Of a DNA stretch of 64,000 nucleotides, positions 53,011 to 62,092 are shown one piece after another. The stretch is from the NCBI RefSeq assembly GCF_900108175.1, contig NZ_FNVO01000002.1, forward strand, positions 559,051 through 623,050, given 5' to 3'. Below the pieces are notes generated by a model. It had not been told where the DNA came from. It did no database searches and was given only the letters and a program-made list of their open reading frames with translations. The translations under genes were made by a program, and so were the position numbers. Numbering within the stretch: position 1 is the first letter of the stretch; every line of letters starts with the position of its first letter. The DNA comes from Thermomonospora echinospora (GTDB lineage Bacteria > Actinomycetota > Actinomycetes > Streptosporangiales > Streptosporangiaceae).

Positions 53011-54755
53011 CACGGGGCCTTTCTGCGGCGGGGCGGGAAGATCGAACGGGGGATCAGAGTAGTGGCTGCCGCCGACGATGACCAGACAACCACCCCAATC
53101 GTGACGATCCAGGCGACACCTGCCGCGGCGGCGGGCGCCCCGGCGTCCTCGGCCCTGCCCGGCCGCGGAATCTGGAACAGCAGCAGGTCCCGGTCGTGCA
53201 CCAGGAGCTCCGCCCCGGCCAGCCGCCCGGCGTTCCGCACCCCGGCCCCGGCGCTTCCCGGCGGGTCGGCTGCCGCCTCCCAGGCTTCGGTCTCGGCGTC
53301 GACGGCCACGTAACGGACGCCCTCGGCGCGCAGCACGTCGGTGAGCGGCCCGCCCGACTCGATCGCGGAGCCGAGCCGGCGGGCCCGGGGGTCCTCGGTG
53401 GGAATGGTGGTGTCGTCGACGCGTACCGCGTCGTTGAAGATCACCCGGCGGGGCAGGTAGCGGGGCAGCGGGTCGAGCACCCGGCGCCGGCCGTTCCACG
53501 GATAGCTCCGGTAGGCCGCCCACGGCAGTACCAGCACGTCGCCCCGGGTCGCGTCGGCCGCGATGATCTGCCGAGCCCGGGCCCAGGAGCCCGGATACTC
53601 CACCGCCCGCAGCCGCCCGGCCGCGCCCCAGGCCAGCGAGGGCAGCAGCGCCACCGGTACGAGCGCCACGCAGACGGCGACGAACACCGGCAGCCGGGGC
53701 AGCGTCCACTCCGCCGCCAGCCCCAGCCCTACCGCGACCAGCACGGCCAGCGGCGCGACGTACTGCTGCCCGTCCCGCAGCACCGCGAACCCCGGCCACA
53801 GCTCCACCAGCCCGCGCAGCAGCCCCGGCACCACCACCCCCAGCGACGCCACGACGAACCCGGCCAGGGCCGCCGCGGCGAGCCCCGCGTACAGCCGGTC
53901 ACGGCTCGCGCGCCACCACAGCCCGTACGCGGCGAGGGCGCCGAGCACCACCAGTAGCCAGGCGGTCGCGGTGACCGGATGCCCGTAGCCGGTCGGCACC
54001 GTCTCCCCGTTCCACACGCCGCCGAGCAGCAGCAGGCTGCCCACCGCGCCGAACGGGGTGTCGGCGCGGGCGGCGAACGCCTCCACCGCCGCCCCGTCCG
54101 CCGGGACGCCCGCAGGCCGCAGCCACCCGGTGACCAGCCACGGCAGGGAGAGCACCAGGACCACGGCACAGGTGCGGGCCAGCGCCCGGACGCGTTCGCA
54201 GCCCGCCGCCAGCGCCACGACAGCGGCCGTCAGCCCCGAGACGGCCAGCGCGGCGAAACCCCCGATCGCGGCGGGCAGCAGCGCTAGGACCAGCCACCGC
54301 ACCCCGTCCCGCCCACCGGCCCGGGCCGCCCGCGCCACCACCCAGGGCAGTGCCGCGTACCCCAGCAGCAGCGCCCACTGGCCCAGCAGCAGCCGCTCGG
54401 CGACGAACGGGTTCCAGGCGTAGCAGACGCCCGCCGCCAGCCGGGGCACCATGCGCTCGGACGGCACCAGCGCGGCCGCCGACACGCACGCCATGACGAA
54501 GATCGCCAGCAGGATCGACTTCTGCGCCAGATCCCCCGGCAGCACCACCCCCAGCACCGCCGTGAACACGTCGCTGGGCACATGGCGCGGCAGCGTCCCG
54601 GTGAGCCCGAACGCCATGCGGGTGAAGCCCGGCTCCGGGACGAAGACCATGTCGTACGACAGGACGAAACCGGACGCGAGCCCCGGCCCCAGTGCCGACA
54701 GCCCGAGCCCGAACCCGGTCAAGGCGGCCAGCAGGTGCCGCGTGCGCCCCCTCAC
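53010..54755 (-). CDS. Multi-pass membrane protein, GT-C-like (Rv0226c-type)
   Basis: A 581-residue protein with about 12 hydrophobic helices in the first 400 residues. SGFVLSYDMVFVPEPG in the first loop resembles the acidic first-loop signature of GT-C enzymes. It then has an extracellular domain of about 140 residues (VLPWAAYRSYPWNGRRRVLD) and a C-terminal helix. I know similar proteins only as conserved actinobacterial membrane proteins beside DUF3068 and AftD genes; enzymatic activity is not established. GTG start; first gene of the run to AftD. Confidence 0.75.
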   Translation of the reverse strand: MRGRTRHLLAALTGFGLGLSALGPGLASGFVLSYDMVFVPEPGFTRMAFGLTGTLPRHVPSDVFTAVLGVVLPGDLAQKSILLAIFVMACVSAAALVPSERMVPRLAAGVCYAWNPFVAERLLLGQWALLLGYAALPWVVARAARAGGRDGVRWLVLALLPAAIGGFAALAVSGLTAAVVALAAGCERVRALARTCAVVLVLSLPWLVTGWLRPAGVPADGAAVEAFAARADTPFGAVGSLLLLGGVWNGETVPTGYGHPVTATAWLLVVLGALAAYGLWWRASRDRLYAGLAAAALAGFVVASLGVVVPGLLRGLVELWPGFAVLRDGQQYVAPLAVLVAVGLGLAAEWTLPRLPVFVAVCVALVPVALLPSLAWGAAGRLRAVEYPGSWARARQIIAADATRGDVLVLPWAAYRSYPWNGRRRVLDPLPRYLPRRVIFNDAVRVDDTTIPTEDPRARRLGSAIESGGPLTDVLRAEGVRYVAVDAETEAWEAAADPPGSAGAGVRNAGRLAGAELLVHDRDLLLFQIPRPGRAEDAGAPAAAAGVAWIVTIGVVVWSSSAAATTLIPRSIFPPRRRKAP

Positions 54756-54924
54756 AGCGGCATGAGGCTACCCGAACCCGGCGCCACCGGACGCCGGGCT
54801 TTTCCCCGGCTGCCGACAAATGCCGCTCCGCGCTTTATCACCCGGCCTGCCATGACAAATGCCACAGGCGGCTTATTACCTCTCTCACTGGGCCGCCAAT
54901 GGCCGGGTCCTTATCGTTTCCGTC

Positions 54925-55896
54925 ATGCGCATGCCGACGATCTGCGGGGTCGCGGCGGCGGCCGTCGTGCTCGCCGGGTGCTCGCCGACCGAACTGGTCG
55001 ATCCCGAACCACTGCCCGAGACCGCGCCGGTGCCGCACGCCGAGGACCGTCGCTTCGACCTCGACTACGCGCCGGGCTCCCCCGCCCAGCGGCTCGACCT
55101 GCACGTTCCCGCCGGCACCGCCCCGTCCCCACTGGTGGTCTACCTCCATGGCGGCCACTGGCGCGACGGCGACAAGAGCGAGGTCGAGCGCGACGTCCGC
55201 GGGGAACTGCTCAAGGCGGGTTACGCGGTCGCGTCCGTCAACTACCGGCTCACCGCCGAGGCCAGGTGGCCCGCCGCCGTACAGGACGCCAAGGCCGCGG
55301 TGCGGTGGCTGCGGGCCAACGCCGGCGAGTACCACCTCGACCCGCACCGGTTCGCCGTCGTCGGTTCCTCGTCCGGGGGCTACCTGGCCGCCGCGGTCGC
55401 CCTGACCGGCGACCGCGGGACGATCTTCGATACGTCCCGGGCGGACCCCCCGCGAACCTCCGACGCGGTGCAGGCCGCCGTGCTGTGGTCGGCCCCGGTC
55501 GACTTCGGGTCGCTGGACCGCCAGGCCGAGGCCGCCGGCTGCCCGCCCGCCGTCCCAGCGCACGGCGCCGCGGACTCCGCCGAATCCGCGTGGCTGGGCG
55601 AGCCCGTCGGCCGGGGCGGCCGCAAGGCCCGCGCGGCGAACCTACTGAGCCACGTCCCGAAGCGCCCCAAACCCCCGTTCTTGCTGCTGCACGGGACGGC
55701 CGACTGCACCGTGCCGCCCGCGCAGTCGCAGGCGCTGCACCGCGCGCTGCGCCGCGCCGGCGGGACGAGCACCCTCACCCTGGTCAAGGGCATGGACCAC
55801 CTCGGCACCCGGTACGCCAAGGCCCGGCTGCGCGCCACCGTCGACTTCCTCGACCGGACGCTCAGCCGGCCCGCCCCGCAGCCGCACACCTCCTAG
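54925..55896 (+). CDS. Lipoprotein alpha/beta hydrolase (BD-FAE/esterase type)
   Basis: A 323-residue esterase. The signal peptide ends in the lipobox VLAGC, giving a lipidated Cys19. HGGHW (oxyanion hole), GSSSGG (nucleophile serine), aspartate in GTADCTVPP and histidine in GMDHLG complete an intact triad. Substrates of such secreted carboxylesterases are short esters or acylated glycans. ATG at 54925; no clear ribosome site, so a leaderless transcript is possible. It is divergent from the membrane protein gene of the envelope operon. Confidence 0.83.
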   Translation: MRMPTICGVAAAAVVLAGCSPTELVDPEPLPETAPVPHAEDRRFDLDYAPGSPAQRLDLHVPAGTAPSPLVVYLHGGHWRDGDKSEVERDVRGELLKAGYAVASVNYRLTAEARWPAAVQDAKAAVRWLRANAGEYHLDPHRFAVVGSSSGGYLAAAVALTGDRGTIFDTSRADPPRTSDAVQAAVLWSAPVDFGSLDRQAEAAGCPPAVPAHGAADSAESAWLGEPVGRGGRKARAANLLSHVPKRPKPPFLLLHGTADCTVPPAQSQALHRALRRAGGTSTLTLVKGMDHLGTRYAKARLRATVDFLDRTLSRPAPQPHTS

Positions 55897-56067
55897 CAAC
55901 GGCCGCGCGGCGGCCCTTCGCCGGGAGGGGATGGCGCCGGGTCGCGGCGCGGGTCCGTGGGGTCGCTCGCGCTCCGGCCGGTCCCGGTGCCGGTGCCGGT
56001 GCCGCCACCGGCCGAACCGCTAGGGCCCGCCTCTTCTCCCCGGCCGGTCAGGCGGCCTGGGAGGACG

Positions 56068-57669
56068 TCATTCGGCGGGGCTGGCGGCGGGCTTGAGCCG
56101 GTTGATGAACGCGTTGACGTCCGGCCACAGCTTGCGGTGGGTGTTGGGCATGCTCGCGAACACCACCGCGGGCACGTCCCGGCCGGTGTCGATCACCGCC
56201 ACCGCCACCACCTCGCCGGTCGCCTTGATCCCCGGCCGCTGGTAGGTCAGGTACGAGCTGACCAGCCAACCCTTGCGCCCGCCGACGTTCAGTGGCTGGG
56301 AGGCCAGCGGCCGCTCCTTGTGCGGGAAGGCGTAGTACTGCTCGACCAACCCGTCGCGCGCCATCACCGTGACCCGCTTCAGGCTCCGCGGGCCCTTGAA
56401 CTCCCCGGCCAGCGACGGCTGCAGCACGCCGGTCAGCAACTGGCCGTACCAGACCCGCGCGCCGTTCCGCTCGGTCACCGCCACCTGCTGGCCCGACCAG
56501 CCGGCGGTGCCCAGCCTGTTCTTCTTGGTGGGCAGTTGCCACGGCGCGGCGAACCGGGGGTACGCCAGCCCCGAACGCCGGTCGGCGACCATGCCGACCG
56601 CCCGGCTCGGAGTGCCGGCGAAGCGCGGCATGGCCTTGTCCGGCGGCAGGTTCACCCGGGGCTTGGGCGGGGTGTCACGCTCGGCGGGCAGCCCCTGCGT
56701 GGCGGGCGGCGCGGACGGCGTGTCCGGAGCCGTCGTGGAGTCGCCGCCGCGCTTGACGTAGAAGAAGCCACCGACAGCTGCCAGCGCGACGACCAGCACG
56801 CCCACGCCCGCGAAGAGCGCGACCCGGGAGCGGCCCCCCTCCTCGAAACCGGCGTCGGACGGCGTGCCGCCGCCCTGCCTGGCCCGCTGCTCCTCCTCGT
56901 GGATCCAGTCGGGCATCTGCCAGTTGCCGCTGCTGGGCTTGCCGGGCTTGGGTGGGGTGCTCGAACGCGAAATGTCGACCGGCGCGTACCCGGGGACGCC
57001 CTCGCCGTCCCCCTCGCCGGGACCGTCGAACAGCGAGCCCTCCCAGCCGGAGCGCTCACCGCCGCTGCCGTCCGGGCCGGCCGGGCCAGCCGCGACCACC
57101 GGCGCCACCCGCACGTCGTCGGGCTCCCCGCCGGACGGCCCGGCGGGCGCCTCGGTCCGGGAACCGGCGGCGACCTCGCGGAGCGGCTCGGGGGAACCCT
57201 CCCCCGCCCGCTCGGTGCCGGGCTCGTCCCGTCCGGCGGGCGGGCCGTCCCACTCCTCCTGCGGCGCGGCCGGCGTGTCCGGCCGCTCGAACCAGGAGCT
57301 CACCGGCATGGGCTCGGACTCGGGGGCGGCGGGCACGGTCACCGGGCCGTCGTCCTCGTCACGGACCGGCCGGTCGGCCGGCCGCCAGTCGTCGTCGGGC
57401 GAGCCGGAGGAGGACCCACTTTCGGTCAGTCCGAATTTCGGGGGTTCGGAGAACTCGGTGCGGCCCTCGGGCGCGGGCAGCTCGACCTCGGGCAGCTCGG
57501 CGAAGCCCGCCGGAGCGGACCCGGCGGCCCGCGAGGGCGGCCCGGCGCCCTTCCCTTCGTCCTGTTCGGCGCCGTTGACCTGCTGCATGGGACCCGTCGG
57601 GTCGTCCGTCACCGTGGTGTCGTCGTTCATCTCGGTCCAGCGCGCTCCGCGCTCCCCCTGATCGGACAT
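56068..57669 (-). CDS. Single-pass membrane protein with disordered acidic cytoplasmic region, unknown function
   Basis: A 533-residue protein. Residues 1-275 are acidic, Pro/Gly-rich and disordered; one helix follows (ALFAGVGVLVVALAAVGGFF, about 278-302) and then an extracellular domain of about 190 residues (WSGQQVAVTERNG, RKGWLVSSYLTYQ, FINRLKP). The layout resembles the regulatory halves of Ser/Thr kinases, without the kinase, and recalls the N-terminal region of the carboxypeptidase at the left edge. ATG at 57669 has no clear ribosome site. The gap 55897-56067 to the convergent esterase holds only GC-rich microrepeats. Confidence 0.72.
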   Translation of the reverse strand: MSDQGERGARWTEMNDDTTVTDDPTGPMQQVNGAEQDEGKGAGPPSRAAGSAPAGFAELPEVELPAPEGRTEFSEPPKFGLTESGSSSGSPDDDWRPADRPVRDEDDGPVTVPAAPESEPMPVSSWFERPDTPAAPQEEWDGPPAGRDEPGTERAGEGSPEPLREVAAGSRTEAPAGPSGGEPDDVRVAPVVAAGPAGPDGSGGERSGWEGSLFDGPGEGDGEGVPGYAPVDISRSSTPPKPGKPSSGNWQMPDWIHEEEQRARQGGGTPSDAGFEEGGRSRVALFAGVGVLVVALAAVGGFFYVKRGGDSTTAPDTPSAPPATQGLPAERDTPPKPRVNLPPDKAMPRFAGTPSRAVGMVADRRSGLAYPRFAAPWQLPTKKNRLGTAGWSGQQVAVTERNGARVWYGQLLTGVLQPSLAGEFKGPRSLKRVTVMARDGLVEQYYAFPHKERPLASQPLNVGGRKGWLVSSYLTYQRPGIKATGEVVAVAVIDTGRDVPAVVFASMPNTHRKLWPDVNAFINRLKPAASPAE

Positions 57670-57697
57670 GCGGCACACGTTACGCGAAGATCACCAT

Positions 57698-57732
57698 ATG
57701 TGTCTGGAGCGGTAATTACGCTCCGGACACAT
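57698..57732. terminator. Hairpin, 14-bp stem, after the EI24-like gene
   Basis: ATGTGTCTGGAGCG pairs with CGCTCCGGACACAT (one G-U) around a 7-base AT-rich loop. It lies 13 bp beyond the stop of the EI24-like gene and before the start of the next minus-strand gene, in an unusually AT-rich 75 bp. Confidence 0.75.
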
Positions 57733-57744
57733 CTTCCTATCGCC

Positions 57745-58551
57745 TCAATATTCACCATGAACACTCTTGTCACCGGCGGTCACCGGCGGCCCCTCGTCCA
57801 GCCGCTCGCGGGCCAGCAGCGTACCGCCGGCCACCGCGCCGGGCATGCCGATCACGGCACCCAGCGGGATCAGGAAGGTGACCACCGTGGCGGCACCGAA
57901 GCCCACCACCAGCAGCCGGTTGCGTCGCAGCAGCGCGAACCGCTCCCGGCGCCGCAGCCCGCGCCGCTCCAGCGCGATCGCGGTCAGCTCGCCCGCCAGG
58001 AAGTAGCCCGACACACAGGCCGCCGCCACCGGCACCACGGTCTGCCCCACCACGGGCACGAAGCCCAGCGCGAAGAACATCACCGCGAACCCGACCGCGA
58101 CCGCCCCCAGCACCAGCGTGTCCCGGATCGCCCGGCCCACCTGTGTCAGCAGCGGCACCTCCGGCTCGGGCGGCGCCCCGCCCTGCGACTCCTCCACCCG
58201 CTCGGCGATCTTCTCGTAGAACGGCCCGCCCACCAGCAGCGTCAGCGCGGTGAACGTCAGGACCGCCAGGAACGCCGCGGCGCCGAAGATCGCCACAGCC
58301 GCGATCGCCCGCACCGCCCGGCGCGGCCCCTGCGACCACCCGTCGGCGAAGGGCGTCACCCACCCGGCCAGGTCGTCGGCCCGCCCGGCCAGCCAGACCA
58401 GCGCCACCACGTAGAGCACCAGCACGACCAGCGCCGGAATCAGCCCGAACAGCCACTGCCCGGGCCTCCGCGCCACCCAGCCAAACCCCCGCAGGAGGTA
58501 GCCCACCCCGATGAAAAGATCCCCGACACCCGATTTGCGCTGCTCGCTCAC
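57745..58551 (-). CDS. EI24/CysZ-like membrane protein
   Basis: A 268-residue protein with four to five helices. GDLFIGVGYLLRGFGWVARR opens the domain, GGPFYEKIAERVEES follows helix 2, and FVPVVGQTVVPVAAACVSGY and RERFALLRRNRLLVVGFG are typical of the EI24 family, whose bacterial members include the sulfate permease CysZ. Sulfate transport is possible but not supported by context. The GTG at 58551 has no ribosome site; TACAGT just upstream could serve as a -10 of a nearly leaderless transcript. Confidence 0.8.
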   Translation of the reverse strand: MSEQRKSGVGDLFIGVGYLLRGFGWVARRPGQWLFGLIPALVVLVLYVVALVWLAGRADDLAGWVTPFADGWSQGPRRAVRAIAAVAIFGAAAFLAVLTFTALTLLVGGPFYEKIAERVEESQGGAPPEPEVPLLTQVGRAIRDTLVLGAVAVGFAVMFFALGFVPVVGQTVVPVAAACVSGYFLAGELTAIALERRGLRRRERFALLRRNRLLVVGFGAATVVTFLIPLGAVIGMPGAVAGGTLLARERLDEGPPVTAGDKSVHGEY

Positions 58552-58687
58552 CGCAGAAACTGTAGCGTTCCCGCGCCTTCCCACCCTCGGGACGGCGCGG
58601 TGGCCGTACCGGTCCAGGAACTCCGGGAGCCCGGCGACCCGGAGGGTCCCGGCACGGTACGCGGCATGGAAACGACTGCGGCGCGGG

Positions 58688-60565
58688 TCACGCACCACAT
58701 GTACAAGCAGAGTCGGTCTTGTCCAACTGAAAACCGGACGCCTGGCGGGTGAAAAGCCTGGCGTACTCGCCGTCGAGCTTCATGAGCCGGTCGTGGGAGC
58801 CCTGCTCGACCACCCGCCCTTCGGCCAGCACGATGATGTGGTCCGCGCCGCGGATGGTGTTCAGGCGGTGCGAGATGAGCAGGCTGGTGCGTCCATGACG
58901 ATGCGCGCGCAACTTCTCGTGCACGGTGTGTTCGGCGTCGGGATCCAGGCCAGAACTCGGTTCGTCGAGGATGAGCAGGTCCGAGGTGTCGGTACGGAGA
59001 ATCGCGCGGGCGAGGGCGAGGCGCTGCCACTGCCCCCCGGACAAGAGCACGCCGTACTCCGGGTCTTCGTCGGGGCCCACCGTGAAGAACCGGGACAGAA
59101 GGGTGTCATAGCCGTGGGGCAGACCGGCCAGCGTGTCATCGATACCGGCCCACCGGGCGGCGGCACGGAGGCGCTCGGGTTCGTCCAGCGCGTCGATGTC
59201 GCCGATCGCGATGTTCTCGGCGGCGGTGAGGTCATAGGCCATGTAGTCCTGGAAGACCGTACTGATCCGGCGGCGCAGGTCCTCGATCCGCAGTTCGCGC
59301 AGATCGGTGCCGTCCCAATGGACGCTGCCGCGCTGTGGATCGTACAAACGGCACAGTAGTTTGACGATCGTGCTCTTGCCCGCGCCGTTGAGCCCGATCA
59401 GAGCCACGCTCTTCCCGTAGGGGATGGTCAGGTTCACCCCACGCAGCACCCAGGGATGGTCGTCGTCGTAACGGAACCACACGTCCCGCAGTTCCAGGCC
59501 GCGCCGTAGCGGATGCACGGCGCCACCCTCGATGGGTTCGGGTAGATCGGGCTCGACGGTGACGACATGCACATAGTGACCGGCGAGGACCAGCGCCTCG
59601 TTGAAACCGGCGATCTGGAGCACGATGGACGACAACGCGGACTGGAGCCCGCCCACGGCGGCGGTGAGGACCGCCAGGTCCCCGACGCCGGCCTGGCCCG
59701 CGGCGATCCGGGACACCACCATGATCAGTGCGGTGCCCGCGACGACCGCGCTGAGGGCGGTCAGGGTGGTGTTGTAGCGGATGGAGAGGAAGTCCAACCG
59801 ACGTTCCGAACGCTGGGCGGTGGAGAGTTCCCCGAGCATCCGGCCGCGCAGGAACGAGGCGATTCCAAATAGCCGGATCTCCTTGGCGGCCTGATGTTCG
59901 GTGGCCAGCCTCTGATAGAAGATCCGCCGGCGTTCGCTGGGTGCGATCTCCCACATCACGGATGCGTGGCGTCGGCTGAGGCGCAGCTGGACGACCAGTT
60001 CGGGCAGGGCTGCGGCGGCGACGACAGCGGTGAGCAGCGGGCTGATGGTACTGAGAACGCCGAGGAATCCGGTGACGGTCACGGCCCCGCGCACCAGGGA
60101 GAGAACAGAATCGATGGTGGTGGTCGGCACGGTTTGGCCGGAATGCTGGGCGAGTTGGAGCCGGTCGTGGAACTCCGGGTTCTCCAGCCTCGCCAGTCCT
60201 TGCATACGGCACACCGCGGAGAACAGCTCGTCGCTGGTGTGGCGGACGATCCGGCGCTGCTGTTCACGGTTGGCGAAGGCCATGAGCTGGGGCAGCAGCG
60301 CCATCACCGCCCCGCCGACGGCGAGCAGGACGGCCAGGACCATCACCGGCGGACCGGAGCCCGTGACCAGCCGGTCGATCAGCAGCTTGGTGAGCCAGGC
60401 CATGGCCACCGGCCAAACGCCGGAAACGACGGCGCCGACGAACTGGAACAGCACCAGCACGGGCCCGGCCCGCCAGACCAGCGCCAGGATGACCCGCAAC
60501 GATCTGAGCCGTGATCCCAACGTGGCGGCGGGCCGTTTCACGTCCGGGCGAGCTCGTTCAGGCAC
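58688..60565 (-). CDS. ABC exporter, fused membrane and ATPase domains, probable peptide exporter
   Basis: A 625-residue half-transporter that works as a dimer. Residues 1-330 form six helices; the ATPase has GLNGAGKST (Walker A, about 390), LSGGQWQRLALARAI (signature), LLILDEPSSGLD (Walker B) and ISHRLNT (switch histidine), all intact. There is no N-terminal C39 peptidase domain, so it cannot cleave a leader itself. The GTG at 60565, inside the end of the thioredoxin-like gene (28-bp overlap), has GAGG seven bases before it; a GTG at 60541 is the alternative. Divergent cysteine-rich peptide and signal peptidase genes suggest the cargo. The C-terminus is itself unusual (SACTCGA). Confidence 0.87.
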   Translation of the reverse strand: MPERARPDVKRPAATLGSRLRSLRVILALVWRAGPVLVLFQFVGAVVSGVWPVAMAWLTKLLIDRLVTGSGPPVMVLAVLLAVGGAVMALLPQLMAFANREQQRRIVRHTSDELFSAVCRMQGLARLENPEFHDRLQLAQHSGQTVPTTTIDSVLSLVRGAVTVTGFLGVLSTISPLLTAVVAAAALPELVVQLRLSRRHASVMWEIAPSERRRIFYQRLATEHQAAKEIRLFGIASFLRGRMLGELSTAQRSERRLDFLSIRYNTTLTALSAVVAGTALIMVVSRIAAGQAGVGDLAVLTAAVGGLQSALSSIVLQIAGFNEALVLAGHYVHVVTVEPDLPEPIEGGAVHPLRRGLELRDVWFRYDDDHPWVLRGVNLTIPYGKSVALIGLNGAGKSTIVKLLCRLYDPQRGSVHWDGTDLRELRIEDLRRRISTVFQDYMAYDLTAAENIAIGDIDALDEPERLRAAARWAGIDDTLAGLPHGYDTLLSRFFTVGPDEDPEYGVLLSGGQWQRLALARAILRTDTSDLLILDEPSSGLDPDAEHTVHEKLRAHRHGRTSLLISHRLNTIRGADHIIVLAEGRVVEQGSHDRLMKLDGEYARLFTRQASGFQLDKTDSACTCGA

Positions 60566-61086
60566 TGCTCGACCTCGTAACCGTCCCCTCTGATCGTCCT
60601 GTCGGGGCCCACCAGGTAGAACCAGGGAAAGGCGCTTGCCTGGAAAGCGACCTCCACGTCGCCGGCGCCCTTCTCCATGACGAGATGGATGTCGTCCGGC
60701 AACGCTTCCAGCAGCGGTTCCGGCCCCTTGTCTCCGACGATCACCACGGCCAGCGAGCGCATGCCCTCAGCGGATCGGCCACGGATCGCCTCGATGAAGG
60801 AGGGCACTCTTTGCAGACAGGCTCCACAGTCGGTGCTGAAGAACCCGACCAGGGTCAGCTTCCCGTCCAGGCTTTCCGCAGTGACCTCCACCCCCGCCGT
60901 CGTGGTAGCGGTGAACGCCGGGATCTCCGTGCCCACCGGCAATCCGGGAGCTTCGTCGGCACCCCTGCGCGCAGCGACCCGCTCCGCCTCGTAGGTTCGC
61001 AACTTCCTGACCACCCCGAACGTCAGTATGAGGTTCATCAGGACGAGCAAGGTCAGGACACTGACGGCAGCGACCACGATAGTCAC
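60538..61086 (-). CDS. MauD/TlpA-like membrane-anchored thioredoxin-fold protein
   Basis: A 182-residue protein with an N-terminal membrane helix (VLTLLVLMNLILTFGVV) and an extracytoplasmic redoxin domain carrying the redox pair C87-G-A-C90 in VGFFSTDCGACLQRVP. The cis-proline region is ASAFPWFYLVG. MauD-type proteins help form or isomerise the many disulfides of methylamine dehydrogenase light chain. GTG at 61086 with GAGGAG at eight bases. It lies 27 bp after the MauE-like gene and overlaps the ABC gene, so all three are one unit. Confidence 0.87.
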   Translation of the reverse strand: MTIVVAAVSVLTLLVLMNLILTFGVVRKLRTYEAERVAARRGADEAPGLPVGTEIPAFTATTTAGVEVTAESLDGKLTLVGFFSTDCGACLQRVPSFIEAIRGRSAEGMRSLAVVIVGDKGPEPLLEALPDDIHLVMEKGAGDVEVAFQASAFPWFYLVGPDRTIRGDGYEVEQCLNELART

Positions 61087-61113
61087 GCTTCGTTCTCCTC
61101 GATCATCACGGAT

Positions 61114-61635
61114 TCAACGGAACAAGAACAACAGGTCGTCCAGCAGCACGACGAAAGCGACGAAGGCCGACGCGGCCAGCAGGCACAGCAGAACCGCGGC
61201 CGGCTCCAGCGGGACACCTTCCACGCCGGGGGCGAACACCGCCCCCGCAGCCGCGGCCACAAAAAGCACGCCGTTACGAACCACATGACGTCGGCCGATC
61301 GGCTCCTCGGCTTTACCGAAACACCGGCACGGCTCAGCGAGACCGCGGCGCAGGGCGGCCATCAGCACCACCGCGAACCCGGCCAGCACCGCGGCCGCCA
61401 TCGCGAACCCGGCCACCTGCCCGCCTGGAACGGCCAACAAGACGACGATGCCCGCCTCCGTCACGATGACACCGGCCGCCACCGGCGCCGCGAACCGGTC
61501 CGGCACCCGGCCGATCCGCCGCACCGTCATGACGAAACCGGCCAGGGTTTCCCGCCCGCGAAGTTTGCCGACCATCGAGATCAGGAAGGTTCCCGCCACT
61601 GTGGCACGGAGCGTCATTATGAGGTATGGGGCCAT
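61114..61635 (-). CDS. MauE-family redox membrane protein
   Basis: A 173-residue protein with four membrane helices. The conserved cysteine motif EPCRCFGKAEEPIGRRHVVRN follows helix 3 and is the MauE signature. MauE and MauD act together in disulfide formation of the periplasmic MADH light chain; DoxX/VKOR-like quinone-coupled thiol oxidation is the presumed mechanism. Here there are no other mau genes (no MADH subunits, no MauG). The ATG at 61635 comes right after GAGGGAG, closer than ideal. Confidence 0.85.
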   Translation of the reverse strand: MAPYLIMTLRATVAGTFLISMVGKLRGRETLAGFVMTVRRIGRVPDRFAAPVAAGVIVTEAGIVVLLAVPGGQVAGFAMAAAVLAGFAVVLMAALRRGLAEPCRCFGKAEEPIGRRHVVRNGVLFVAAAAGAVFAPGVEGVPLEPAAVLLCLLAASAFVAFVVLLDDLLFLFR

Positions 61636-61801
61636 ACTCCCTCAACGGCTTCTTCGATTCCCTCGATAACAAAAGCGTCTCCCCGGGAGGGGTGGCCCGG
61701 GGTGATCACTGATGCTACGGTACATCGTTGGCGGGTATGCGCTTCATCCTTCCCGTCGAAACAAAAGCCACTTGACAGCGGTGCGCATCGAAGGAGTCGC
61801 C

Positions 61802-62032
61802 ATGGGCAACCCACTAAATCGCCTAGCCGACTGGGCACTCGCCCAGTTCATGCCGCGCGGCGAGGCGTCGGCCGCCATGTGCGACCCTCCCATCTGCGGC
61901 TGCTGGTACAGGACGTGCTATTGCCGGAATTCAAAGGCCTATCAAAAATTGTGCGATGGCGGATGCAATGGAATCCCGGTCTTCTGCCAGGCCGACTCGG
62001 CGTGCAGACACATAAACACCTATTGCGCTTGA
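61802..62032 (+). CDS. Cysteine-rich 76-residue peptide, putative precursor of a secreted disulfide-rich peptide
   Basis: Residues 1-26 form a leader (MGNPLNRLADWALAQFMPRG followed by EASAAM) without the long hydrophobic core of a Sec signal. Residues 27-76 contain ten cysteines: 27, 32, 34, 39, 41, 51, 55, 62, 68 and 75, enough for five disulfides. ASA-A at 22-25 would suit signal-peptidase cleavage. ATG at 61802 has GAAGGAG five bases before it. The DNA is visibly less GC-rich than its neighbours, which suggests acquisition. It is divergent from ABC/MauD/MauE genes and followed by a signal peptidase. I do not recognise a known family; the core contains one Trp only, so a TTQ cofactor as in MauA is excluded. 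Confidence 0.8.
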   Translation: MGNPLNRLADWALAQFMPRGEASAAMCDPPICGCWYRTCYCRNSKAYQKLCDGGCNGIPVFCQADSACRHINTYCA

Positions 62033-62092
62033 CGCCAAGGTCGATACTCGGGTGAGGGGTCGGCTGCTCATGTGTCACCGGTAAGCTGCAAT

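Noticed and set aside
55957-56067. Possible coding extension between esterase and the next gene
   Set aside because: The DNA is a CGGTGC microrepeat and GC-rich filler without codon structure.
61802-62032. Methylamine dehydrogenase light chain (MauA)
   Set aside because: The core has ten Cys but only one Trp, whereas TTQ formation needs two, and no large subunit gene is present. Only the maturation proteins are Mau-like.
61802-62032. Lanthipeptide or sactipeptide precursor
   Set aside because: No LanB/C/M, radical SAM or YcaO gene in the surroundings; the redox partners point to plain disulfides.
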